NCBI GenBank assembly: GCA_002167845.2
Contig: NHBO02000052.1
Span: forward strand, 14,989 to 67,111
Reading direction: 5' to 3'
Length of the DNA stretch: 52,123 nucleotides
From: Phycisphaera sp. TMED9
GTDB taxonomy: Bacteria > Planctomycetota > Phycisphaerae > Phycisphaerales > SM1A02
Shown: positions 32,178 through 39,941 of the stretch, piece after piece
Layout of the letters: every line of letters begins with the position of its first letter
How positions within the stretch are numbered: position 1 is the stretch's first letter
Notes under the pieces: generated by a model
The model's database searches: none
Told to the model about the DNA's origin: nothing
The model's input: the letters and a program-made list of their open reading frames with translations, nothing else
Made by a program: the position numbers and the translations under genes

Positions 32178-32897
32178 ATGAAGCATCGCCAGACCTCGGT
32201 CCTCACCGCCCTCGTCGCCACGGTCGGCATCTCCGCCATCGGGGTGATGACCGGTTCGGCCATCGCCACCAGCACGCCACCAAAGGACGGATCGGGTGGG
32301 AAGTCGCAGTCGCCGGTCGAAGGACAGCCGAAGACGGCGGAGAGTCGTGAACGGACCACGCGGCCTGGAAGCAGTGAATCGATGTGGTTTGATGCATTGA
32401 GTCGGGTTCAAGTCACCGCCGAGCAGCGGGCCGCCATCACGCCGATCGTCCGGGACTACCTCGCCAAGTCGAAGGCGTGGCGGGAGACGAAAGGGGTCGA
32501 GTTGAAAGCGATCACTCAGGAGATCAAGCGGATCCGAGACGAAGGCGGAACGGTCTCGCCGGAGGTGATGGCCAAGGTCAGAGCTCTCCGATCCAGTCTT
32601 CCCCGACTTCTCGTGGTTCAGGACGTCGTTTCGGCGCGGATGACCCCGAATCAAATGAATTCGCTGTTTGAGACGATCGAGCAGCTGAAGCAGGCGGCGC
32701 GTGCGCGACTTCGAGCGGAACGTGCCGCGAAGGCGAAATCACCCAAGGGGACGTCCGAATCCGAGGGAGATCCTCGGAGTGCGCCGCAGAAGCAGGAGAC
32801 CAGCCCCTCGGCCGAGGGTTCCGACAAGGATGATGCCGGGAAGCCCTCTGAGAACTCCGACGCGAAGAAGGAGCTCCCCTGGAGTTTCATCGAGTGA
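32178..32897 (+). CDS. Exported small helical protein (Spy/CpxP-like layout, hypothetical)
   Basis: This 239-residue protein has a signal peptide in about the first 30 residues (VLTALVATVGISAIGVMTGSAIA). A low-complexity linker precedes a helical core (about 70-180) with VTAEQRAAITPIVRDYL, EIKRIRDEGG and MTPNQMNSLFETIEQLKQ. The T..Q repeats spaced about 90 residues apart recall periplasmic Spy/CpxP chaperone-like proteins, but this is weak. The C-terminal 60 residues are charged and disordered. The ribosome site is weak (AGGA 12 nt upstream). A terminator follows. Confidence 0.72.
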   Translation: MKHRQTSVLTALVATVGISAIGVMTGSAIATSTPPKDGSGGKSQSPVEGQPKTAESRERTTRPGSSESMWFDALSRVQVTAEQRAAITPIVRDYLAKSKAWRETKGVELKAITQEIKRIRDEGGTVSPEVMAKVRALRSSLPRLLVVQDVVSARMTPNQMNSLFETIEQLKQAARARLRAERAAKAKSPKGTSESEGDPRSAPQKQETSPSAEGSDKDDAGKPSENSDAKKELPWSFIE

Positions 32898-32959
32898 ACG
32901 GAGTGGCCCCTCGGGGCGTTCCGCACGCAGTTGAGCGGGCCATCATGCAGAGAACGACC

Positions 32960-32988
32960 GACGCCCTGGAAGCGAGTTCCAGGGCGTC
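32960..32988 (+). terminator. Hairpin terminator after the exported helical protein
   Basis: A perfect 12-bp inverted repeat (gacgccctggaa / ttccagggcgtc) with a 5-nt loop, followed by gttgatt, between two convergent genes. Confidence 0.75.
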
Positions 32989-33052
32989 GTTGATTCGATC
33001 GGACGAATGATGTTCTGCGACGAGTCGTCGTCGGCTTCGCGGTCGAGCGTGA

Positions 33053-34105
33053 TCAGCCTCCGCCCGCCACGATGATGTCGTCATATTCGCGAATCACCGT
33101 CGGGGTGCCGTTCTGGCTGCTGTTGACGATGTCGGTGACGAGGCTGCCGGGGCCGCCGGGACCGTCTGCGATGCTGAAGAAGACCCCGTCGTTTCCTGCG
33201 GAGAAGACGATGTACTCGCCGCGAGGTGCTCCGGACTGCGGCTGTCTTGCGGCACCGATCGCCGGGGTGCGGAGAATCTGTGCGAAGGTGTCCTCGCGGG
33301 GCGTCGGACTGCTGGTGTCGGTCAGATTGATGATGCTTCCGCGGAAGTCATCCGTCTGATCCTGAGCCAGATCACCCAGAGCGGTGGCGTTCAGCGTGCG
33401 AGCCTGCGACGCCAGCGAGAACTGCGTCGAATAGATGTCGGTTCCGACCATCGGTCCGTTGGATCGAAGTCGGCGGACGTACATGAGCGGATTGCCCCAG
33501 GCGTCGAGAACCGTCGGGATGTAGCGGATCTCTTCCAGCACGCCGGAGTCATCCAGGTCGTACTTCGCCGGCGCGAACTGCGAGCCCTTCGGGCTGAAGA
33601 ACGGGGCGTAGCGCTTGCCTTGAATGAATGGGCCGTCGCCCACCGCGCCGGCGTAGACCGCGATGTCGAAGGGGCCGTCGGGTCCTGCGAAGGTGATCAC
33701 TTCGCCCTGTTGGCCGGGTTCTTCGGGATCGAAGTCGATGTCTCCCAGACTCTGGAAGATCTGGCCGTTGATGTAGATCGGAAGTTCGTCTTCGCGGACG
33801 GCGCCACCGGAGAGATGAAGAACCGCGTTCTCCATCGGTGAGATCAGCGGGTCGTTCGCGAGCACTTCCTCGGGCACGATGCCCGGGTAGTACCCGAACT
33901 GCTGTGCGAACGCGTCGCAGGCCTTGGCGAACTCCTCCATCACGGACGTGGTCTCGGTGACTCTCGCCTTTTCGCGGACCTTGCCGAGGGCCGGAAGGAG
34001 GATCCCGATCAGAAGTGTGATGATGCCGATCACCACGAGCAGTTCGGTGATGGTGAACGCTCGAAGGCGACGGGGAGTGGAGTTGGTGCGGATCATGCAG
34101 GTCAT
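33053..34105 (-). CDS. Prepilin-type pseudopilin (GspG-like)
   Basis: This 350-residue protein begins with a short basic leader and the prepilin site A-FTITELLVVIGIITLLIGILLPAL. A long helix (VREKARVTETTSVMEEFAKACDAF) and a large beta-rich domain follow. DAWGNPLMYVRR near residue 215 recalls the conserved region of GspG-type pseudopilins. The domain is longer than a classical GspG (about 140 residues), as is common in planctomycetes. GAGGA five nt before the ATG supports MTCMIRTNS; a second ATG lies three codons later. The extended open frame upstream overlaps trmL and is not used. No other secretion genes adjoin it. Confidence 0.87.
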   Translation of the reverse strand: MTCMIRTNSTPRRLRAFTITELLVVIGIITLLIGILLPALGKVREKARVTETTSVMEEFAKACDAFAQQFGYYPGIVPEEVLANDPLISPMENAVLHLSGGAVREDELPIYINGQIFQSLGDIDFDPEEPGQQGEVITFAGPDGPFDIAVYAGAVGDGPFIQGKRYAPFFSPKGSQFAPAKYDLDDSGVLEEIRYIPTVLDAWGNPLMYVRRLRSNGPMVGTDIYSTQFSLASQARTLNATALGDLAQDQTDDFRGSIINLTDTSSPTPREDTFAQILRTPAIGAARQPQSGAPRGEYIVFSAGNDGVFFSIADGPGGPGSLVTDIVNSSQNGTPTVIREYDDIIVAGGG

Positions 34106-34392
34106 GCGAATCCTCGACGGGTACCGGTCGGGAACGGACGGGCGGCCTTCGATCGACCGTCGATCGAAGTCTTCCGGCAACTGAGGCCGGATCGGATTCA
34201 ACTCGTTTCGAGTGGCAGGGTGACCGGCCAGCTCGGTGGCCCGCGCAGCGATCCCCAAGGAGGCGGGATCACGATCCTCGCCACGCTCGTCCGGGAAGAG
34301 CATACGAGGTCCATGGGGGCTGGAGTTGCCCGATCCTCGCGGATTCCGCGGATTCCCTCCTCCAAGGGCGTCTGAAACGCCCTTCCGGGGGA

Positions 34393-34896
34393 TCACGGTC
34401 TCTGTTTCTCGAGCTGGCGGAGCCCTTCGTACACCACCACGGCGACGGTGGTGGCGAGATTGAGGCTTCTGATTCCCGGTGCTTCGACCATCGGAAGACG
34501 GAGAATCCGGTCTGCCCCATGCTCGGCTTCGAACGCGGCGGTGAACTCGGGGCCGACGCCGCAGCTCTCCCGGCCGAAGATCAGTCGGTCGCCGGCCTGG
34601 AATTCGGCATCCCAGACGGGCTTCCCGCGGCGAGCGGTCAACAACCACGGCGGCGTGGAGACGACCTCCTCGCACTCGGACCAGGACGCATGCTCCTGGC
34701 AGTCGACGTGCTTCCAATAGTCCAATCCCGCTCTCCGAAGTGCCTTCTCGTCCATCTCGAACCCGATGGGATGGACCACGTGCAGTCGGCAACCGGTGGC
34801 GGCTGCGGTTCGGCCGATGTTTCCAGTGTTGTTCGGAATCTCCGGCTGAAGAAGGACGATTTCAAAGTTTGGAGATCTGGTGGGTGCTTGAGCCAT
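34393..34896 (-). CDS. trmL: tRNA (cytidine/uridine-2'-O-)-methyltransferase TrmL
   Basis: This SpoU-family knotted methyltransferase modifies the wobble nucleotide of certain tRNA-Leu species. The 167-residue single-domain protein matches TrmL closely: VLLQPEIPNNTGNIGRTAAA at the N-terminus, GFEMDEKALRRAGLDYW, IFGRESCGVGPE and the knot motif IRSLNLATTVAVVVYEGLRQ. It lacks the N-terminal RNA-binding extension of TrmH-type enzymes. It starts about 235 bp from a divergent gene. Confidence 0.95.
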   Translation of the reverse strand: MAQAPTRSPNFEIVLLQPEIPNNTGNIGRTAAATGCRLHVVHPIGFEMDEKALRRAGLDYWKHVDCQEHASWSECEEVVSTPPWLLTARRGKPVWDAEFQAGDRLIFGRESCGVGPEFTAAFEAEHGADRILRLPMVEAPGIRSLNLATTVAVVVYEGLRQLEKQRP

Positions 34897-35118
34897 GATG
34901 GGCGCCGACTTCGGTGGTGTCTGAGGCTTGATCTGGAGTCATCGAACTTGGTTCTTCCATCGGCTGGATCTCTCTTGCCACGCGATCATCCAACCGGCCC
35001 CCGGGTGCTCGAGCCCGGCATGACGCGGAATGACCGAAGTTGGAGGCGGTTTGGGCCAAACCGGGCGGATTTCGAACCCGGACGGCGATGGGTGTTTCCG
35101 ATCGGTCTCTCGAATCGC

Positions 35119-35124
35119 TACGCT
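35119..35124 (+). promoter_or_regulatory. -10-like hexamer for the transglutaminase-like gene
   Basis: TACGCT ends 6 nt before the ATG at 35131. This favours that start, although the frame is open for 204 further codons. Confidence 0.45.
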
Positions 35125-35130
35125 CGAGGC

Positions 35131-37470
35131 ATGAATCGCTCCCCGTTGGTCCAGCTTCTGGCGTTGGTCCTCGTGGCGGGCCTCCGAGCGGAGGTCGCGA
35201 CGGGGCAGGGGCCCGTTCGCCCGAACTCGGAGTATCTGGTCGTCGCGAGCGAGCGATGTCGAGCCACGGATGGTTGGCGGCAGGTCGTCGGGGCGTTGGC
35301 GGCGAAACATGATGCGGAGATGATCTTCTTCGCGGAGTCTCCGCTCGAGATCCTCCCGGAACTCCGACGACGATCACCTCGGATCATCGGGGTGGTGGCG
35401 ATGCCGGACGAGGCCGGTCGAGATCGAGTCGGTTCGTTGAACAGGCTCTTTCGCCGAATCAACGATGATCCATGGCTGGATGTTCGCTGGGGTCTGGTGA
35501 CCGGAGCCGAGTGGGCGGATGCGATGGAAGTCGTTCGAACCGCCTCACCGCTGGTCATCTCGAGACTGCTCTCGAACACGCCCGTACCGTTTCAAGACGT
35601 CGCCGACGGAGTCTGGTTCGACGAGGGCGTCGCGGGTCGCAGGATGGAACGTTCGGGGGGAGGCGATCCTCGCGAGATTCTGGGTGATCGGGAGATCGCC
35701 GACGACTTCGCGGCGGCGTTCAACGATGCGCCGCCCGATCTTCTGGTGACCAGTGGGCGCACCAATGAAGAACGCTGGATGCTCGGGTATCTCTTCGACG
35801 GCGGTCGGGTGGTCGTGGGCGCGGAGGGTGATCTTCGAGCCCGCCGACTCGATGGGACGGAGATCCCCCTTCGAAATCCGGGTCCGATGGCGATGCTCGG
35901 TGCGGGAAGCTGCCTGCTCGGATTCGTGCCGAATGACGGCGTGCTTCCGCTCGCCTTCATCCACGACGCCGGCGCGAGACAGATCGTCGGATACGCATCC
36001 ACGACCTGGCACGGCGCGGGAGGATGGGATGTCTTCCGCCGTTTTCTCGAGGAACCAGGCCGATGGACGTTGGCGGAGTCGACCTGGATCGCCCAGCAGG
36101 AGTTGATCAGACGATTCCGCGATGAGTTCCCGGGAGTCGAGGAGTTCAGCACCGAAGGGTTCGGCGAACGGGAGGTGCCGGAGTTCCAATTCGCGATTTC
36201 CGAGGCCACCGGGATGCCCAGGACCGACCCGCGATTCAAGGATCTCGCCGGATATCTCTGGGATCGCGATGCCATCGTTCTTCTCGGCGATCCGGAATGG
36301 TCGGTTCGGATGCCGGACGGCCCGCTTCCCTGGAGCAGCGAGGTCCGGCGGAGCGGTGATCGTCTCGTGATCGATCTCGTGGTGAACCTCGACTTGAGCG
36401 AGCGTGCGACCCCCGTGGTGATTCTTGAAGATCGCATTGCGGGGAGTGAGGTGCTCCGCGGGAAGGAACTCGATCCGGTGGTCACGCCTGATCTCGTCTT
36501 CCTCCCCGGATTGCGAGGCTCCGCGGCTGGAACGAGACATCAGATCGAATTGATCGCCCCGGTCGCGAACTTGAAGGAGGAGATCGTGCCACCGGCGCCG
36601 GAAGCTGTGAACGCGGCGCTTTCCGGACATCTCGAGTCGGATCATCCGAAGCTTCGAGTGGCGATCGAGACATCGAAGGCGAATGCGGGCGAGATCGTCG
36701 CTGCGATTCGGGGCGTTCCGGCGGAACATCGCCAGGACATGGCATTCCTGATCTCGAACATGCCGGCCGGTGACCTTCGGACGATGCCCGCAACAGTTCT
36801 CTTGGAGAACGTGGCGGCCGCGCACGCCTCATTCGCGGCCTCGCCGTGGTCGGCTGGTGTTCCACGCGATGTATTCCGCGAAGCGGTGCTTCCCTACGCC
36901 CACATCAACGAACGTCGGGATGACTGGCGTGGCGACTTCACCCGTCGATTCCGTGACATCGCGCACGAGGAGGAATCTCAGGCGGCGGCGGTGCGGTTGT
37001 TGAATCAAATGGTGTACGAGACCTTCGACGTCGTCTTTGATTCCAACAAGCGGCTGAAGAACGAACAGAGCCCGTATCAGACCATCGATCAGAACTGCGC
37101 CAGTTGCACCGGGCTTTCGATCCTCCTCGCGAACGCGTGTCGGGCCGCGGGCATTCCGGCCCGCATTGCAGGCATTCCGGAATGGCCGACGGGAGACAAT
37201 CACACCTGGGTGGAGGTGTACGATCCGATCGATCAGCAGTGGCATTGGATCGAGGCGTTCGGTGGCGGGGAATACGACGAGGGTTGGTGGGTCGAGAAGG
37301 TTCGCGGGATCGCGAGTGAGGATTCCGCCGAACCCCGGTACCGGATCTGGGCCGCATCCTGGTCACGACCGGCCGGGGTCCCGGACCGATTCCCACTCTG
37401 GTGGTTGACGGATCGGGACGACCCCGTCCCCGGGATCGATCGGACGAAGGACTACGCGCGCCGGCGTTGA
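35131..37470 (+). CDS. Exported protein with C-terminal transglutaminase-like domain
   Basis: A 779-residue protein with a signal peptide (1-26, LVQLLALVLVAGLRAEVATG). The N-terminal 200 residues (YLVVASERCRATDGWRQVV, then NDDPWLDVRWGLVTG) have the look of caspase/gingipain-fold segments; this is tentative. The middle part is unassigned and beta-rich. The C-terminal transglutaminase-like domain shows Cys659 in CASCTGLSILLANACRAAGI, His691 in NHTWVEVYDP, and a WHWIEAFGGGEYDEGWW segment where the third catalytic position appears to be Glu. This form is shared with exported Bacteroidetes and planctomycete proteins. Peptidase or cross-linking activity is possible; substrate unknown. It stands alone, with the GNAT gene convergent. 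Confidence 0.83.
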   Translation: MNRSPLVQLLALVLVAGLRAEVATGQGPVRPNSEYLVVASERCRATDGWRQVVGALAAKHDAEMIFFAESPLEILPELRRRSPRIIGVVAMPDEAGRDRVGSLNRLFRRINDDPWLDVRWGLVTGAEWADAMEVVRTASPLVISRLLSNTPVPFQDVADGVWFDEGVAGRRMERSGGGDPREILGDREIADDFAAAFNDAPPDLLVTSGRTNEERWMLGYLFDGGRVVVGAEGDLRARRLDGTEIPLRNPGPMAMLGAGSCLLGFVPNDGVLPLAFIHDAGARQIVGYASTTWHGAGGWDVFRRFLEEPGRWTLAESTWIAQQELIRRFRDEFPGVEEFSTEGFGEREVPEFQFAISEATGMPRTDPRFKDLAGYLWDRDAIVLLGDPEWSVRMPDGPLPWSSEVRRSGDRLVIDLVVNLDLSERATPVVILEDRIAGSEVLRGKELDPVVTPDLVFLPGLRGSAAGTRHQIELIAPVANLKEEIVPPAPEAVNAALSGHLESDHPKLRVAIETSKANAGEIVAAIRGVPAEHRQDMAFLISNMPAGDLRTMPATVLLENVAAAHASFAASPWSAGVPRDVFREAVLPYAHINERRDDWRGDFTRRFRDIAHEEESQAAAVRLLNQMVYETFDVVFDSNKRLKNEQSPYQTIDQNCASCTGLSILLANACRAAGIPARIAGIPEWPTGDNHTWVEVYDPIDQQWHWIEAFGGGEYDEGWWVEKVRGIASEDSAEPRYRIWAASWSRPAGVPDRFPLWWLTDRDDPVPGIDRTKDYARRR

Positions 37471-37482
37471 GCCGCCCCAGGA

Positions 37483-38055
37483 TCAATCGGTGGCGAGTCG
37501 CGCGTAGATCGCGTGGTCGACGGGCCGATCGTGAATCCACTCGACCGCCCGAAGTTCACCTTCCATTCGAAAGCCCAGGCGTTCCGGAATCGCCCGGCTG
37601 CGATGGTTGTCGCTGGCGGCATGAACTTCGACGCGATGCAGCCCGGTGGCGAAACAGTGCGCGGTCACGGCCTCCACGGCCCGGGTCACGAAACCGCGTC
37701 CTTCGAACTCGCCGGCGACCCAGTAGCCGATGGCCGTCCGGCGGTGCGGGAGGTTCGTCCCGTGAAGTCCGATGACCCCGACGATTCGGCGGGAACCGCC
37801 GCTGATGTCCGCGATCGCCCAGTCGCCGCTGCCGTCCCCTCCGGAAGCGACATCCCGGCGTTGGATCGAGCCTTCGATGAACCCCAGGGTGTCCGTGACG
37901 GTCCTGGTGAGCGGTACCCAGGGAAGTCGGGCTCCCAGCCGGGTTCGATCGCGGTCCATGAGCGGGAAGATCTCTTCAGCGTGTGCCGGTCCGAGAGGCT
38001 CCAGCCGGAGATCGTGATCGATTTCGAGGGTTATGACGGGGGAGACGATGCTCAT
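37483..38055 (-). CDS. GNAT acetyltransferase (RimJ/RimL type)
   Basis: A 190-residue N-acetyltransferase resembling ribosomal-protein acetyltransferases. Typical patterns are LRLEPLGPAHAEEIFPLMDRD at the front, AIGYWVAGEFEGRGFVTRAV (the acetyl-CoA loop) near residue 115, and HRVEVHAASDNHRSRAIPERLGF near 150. The usual N.AS..V form is changed to D..SRA. The protein substrate is unknown. A TATAGT hexamer seven nt before the ATG suggests a promoter overlapping the start region of the divergent microprotein gene. Confidence 0.9.
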   Translation of the reverse strand: MSIVSPVITLEIDHDLRLEPLGPAHAEEIFPLMDRDRTRLGARLPWVPLTRTVTDTLGFIEGSIQRRDVASGGDGSGDWAIADISGGSRRIVGVIGLHGTNLPHRRTAIGYWVAGEFEGRGFVTRAVEAVTAHCFATGLHRVEVHAASDNHRSRAIPERLGFRMEGELRAVEWIHDRPVDHAIYARLATD

Positions 38056-38062
38056 CGAGCCG

Positions 38063-38070
38063 ACTATACT
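38063..38070. promoter_or_regulatory. Overlapping divergent -10-like hexamers
   Basis: The sequence actatact contains TATAGT on the minus strand (38063-38068, 7 nt before the GNAT ATG) and TATACT on the plus strand (38065-38070, 89 nt before the microprotein ATG). One site could serve both directions. Confidence 0.45.
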
Positions 38071-38159
38071 CTCGGGCCCGACGGCGATCTGGAATCTCTT
38101 TCAGGTCTTTGAAATCCCCGTGGGGGGCTTGTGAAACCACGGACCTCTTGGAGTTCGAC

Positions 38160-38282
38160 ATGATTCCCGTTCTCATTTCGAATGCAATCTGGCTCGCCAT
38201 CTGTCTGACCTACGCCGGGCTCCTCTTCTGGCAGGCAGGTAGAGATCGAAAGAACGGCACCGGCTACCTTGAAGAGGATTGA
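38160..38282 (+). CDS. 40-residue single-pass membrane microprotein
   Basis: A short open frame encodes MIPVLISNAIWLAICLTYAG and then LLFWQAGRDRKNGTGYLEED. Residues 3-25 form one membrane helix, followed by a basic then acidic cytoplasmic tail (positive-inside). GGAG seven nt before the ATG gives it a proper ribosome site, and a TATACT hexamer lies upstream. I do not recognise the family. Size and layout recall small accessory subunits of membrane complexes, but nothing nearby identifies a partner. Coding status is inferred from the ribosome site, helix and tail. Confidence 0.65.
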   Translation: MIPVLISNAIWLAICLTYAGLLFWQAGRDRKNGTGYLEED

Positions 38283-38728
38283 TTTCGAGTTCGCTTCTTC
38301 CGGAGACGCGGCACGTTCTCAAGCGGCGTCGTGACCTCGGGTTGATCATGCAGGGGGCGCCCGTCGCATCCCGGTGAATCCCAGTGAATCATTGCATCCC
38401 TCGAACCCCTGGTTCGGGGGATGTTTCATTTGGGAATGCGGCGTCGACGAAGAGCGGCGTGCGGTGACGGTGGTGCCGGAAAACAGCCCACCCGGTCTCT
38501 CCGTTGAAAAAAAGAGAGGTACCGGGTGGGCGAGAGAGAGATCACTGGATGTTCGAGCCGTCACCTGGTCCCGGAAGGGCTCGGTATTGGGTACGCAGGA
38601 GCAGCGGTTGCGGATCAGCAAGAAGTCGGAATCCGAACGAATTTCATGGGGATTTGGAGATCTTTCGGCCTCTCCATCGCTCAGGGCCGATTCCGGATGA
38701 CGGCGGCGGCGGCGTCTTCGAGTGAAAA
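38283..38728. other. 446-bp region without a supported gene
   Basis: It lies between the microprotein gene and tRNA-Arg. I see no coding signal. It holds an imperfect hairpin with a T/A-run in the loop (38486-38531) and a small cgaacc-cct-ggttcg hairpin near 38402. A non-coding RNA cannot be excluded. Confidence 0.4.
38486..38531 (-). terminator. Hairpin, possible terminator of tRNA-Arg transcript
   Basis: The stem gcccacccggt-ctctc / gagag-gt-accgggtgggc has a 2-nt bulge and an A7 loop (T7 on the minus strand). On the minus strand TGTTTT follows the stem. It is nearly 200 nt beyond tRNA-Arg. Confidence 0.5.
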
Positions 38729-38802
38729 CACCCCCGAGAGGACTCGAACCTCTGACCTTCGCTTTAGGAAAGCGGTGCTCTATCCAGCTGAGCTACGGGG
38801 GC
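38729..38802 (-). tRNA. tRNA-Arg (CCT)
   Basis: The reverse complement folds completely: acceptor GCCCCCG/CGGGGGT with a terminal G-T pair, D-arm GCTCAGCTGGATAGAGC, anticodon loop TTCCTAA and T-loop GGTTCGAGTCC. The anticodon CCT reads AGG. No CCA is encoded. Confidence 0.95.
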
Positions 38803-38900
38803 TGATGCGTCGCATGATAATCGGGATCGCGGTGGTGTTTCGATCGTGGGAACAGGTATTCCGACGCCCTCGGGACGGTCGGTTCGGGGGCCTTCTCGGG

Positions 38901-38906
38901 TACGCT
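38901..38906 (+). promoter_or_regulatory. -10-like hexamer for the PqqB-like gene
   Basis: TACGCT ends 6 nt before the ATG at 38913. Confidence 0.45.
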
Positions 38907-38912
38907 CAACGC

Positions 38913-39899
38913 ATGAATCTTCTTTTCGCCATCGTGCTCACGGCCGTCTTCCTCCCGAGCCAGTCCGAGCAGGCCGACGGCGGAGCCACCGGTTCGGTCG
39001 CAGTGACGCCGGAATTCGAGGTGATCGTCCTGGGCCGCGCTCAGGATGGTGGGCTTCCCCATCTGGGCTGCGAGCGGTCGTGTTGCATCAACGCCCGAAA
39101 GTCTGGTCGCCTGGAGACGCCCGCGTGCCTCGGGGTGCGAAATCTCGAGACCGGTCGGATGCTCCTGCTCGAGGCGACGCCGAGAATCGAGACTCAGGTC
39201 GCCCTCCTCCATGAACTCACCGGCGCGTCGGGTCGGCCTCGAGCGCCGGTCGACGGCATCCTGCTGACCCACGCCCACATCGGACACTACGCCGGTCTGA
39301 TCCAACTCGGCCGCGAAGTCGCGTCGACGAAGTCGACGCCGGTCTGGGCGACGCCGCGGTTCTGCGGCTTCCTTCGGACCAACGGGCCGTGGTCACAACT
39401 GGTCGAACTCGACCAGATCGATCTCAACGAGATCACTCCGGGTACCACCGATGGGGTGAAGAAGCCGGTCGCCTTCGAACCACTGCCCGGACTCCGGGTT
39501 GAAGCGTTCCGGGTTCCGCATCGGGACGAGTTCAGCGACACCGTGGCCTACAAGTTGCACGGTCCGTCCAAGACGGTGCTGTTCTGCCCCGACGTCGACC
39601 GTTGGGATGCGCATGAAGGGCTGCTCGACACGCTGCTGGACGGCGTCGATGTCGCGTACGTCGATGCCACCTTCTACGACGGACGGGAGCTTCCGGGGCG
39701 GAACATTCTCGAGGTTCCACATCCGCCGATGATCCGGACCATGGAACTTTTGGAAGCAGTGGGGCGCGAGACGCCCGGCCGGGTGCGTTTCATTCATCTG
39801 AACCACACGAACCCCGCGCTCAACGATCTGGACCTGCAGGACGAGATCCGGGGGCGCGGATTCCCGGTGGCGGAAGTCGGGGAACGGATCGCGATCTGA
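38913..39899 (+). CDS. Exported PqqB-like metallo-beta-lactamase-fold protein
   Basis: This 328-residue protein has a hydrophobic N-terminus (NLLFAIVLTAVFLPSQSEQA), probably a signal peptide. The rest follows PqqB-like proteins: EVIVLGRAQDGGLPHLGC near residue 37, a two-Cys CERSCC stretch, LLLEATPRIETQ, the metal motif LTHAHIGHYAGL near 117, LFCPDVDRW and FIHLNHTNPAL near the end. The HxHxGH form fits a metal-binding MBL fold, whereas true PqqB often lacks it. No other pqq gene is near, so a PQQ role is not supported; it may be a hydrolase of an unknown metabolite. The open frame upstream runs through tRNA-Arg and is discarded. Confidence 0.87.
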   Translation: MNLLFAIVLTAVFLPSQSEQADGGATGSVAVTPEFEVIVLGRAQDGGLPHLGCERSCCINARKSGRLETPACLGVRNLETGRMLLLEATPRIETQVALLHELTGASGRPRAPVDGILLTHAHIGHYAGLIQLGREVASTKSTPVWATPRFCGFLRTNGPWSQLVELDQIDLNEITPGTTDGVKKPVAFEPLPGLRVEAFRVPHRDEFSDTVAYKLHGPSKTVLFCPDVDRWDAHEGLLDTLLDGVDVAYVDATFYDGRELPGRNILEVPHPPMIRTMELLEAVGRETPGRVRFIHLNHTNPALNDLDLQDEIRGRGFPVAEVGERIAI

Positions 39900-39941
39900 G
39901 CGGCGACCGTCCATGGAGCGTGTGATCCGGCGTGAGTCGGT

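Noticed and set aside
35040-35100. tRNA-like T-arm sequence (ggatttcgaacccg) before the transglutaminase-like gene
   Set aside because: No acceptor, D-arm or anticodon stem can be formed around it.
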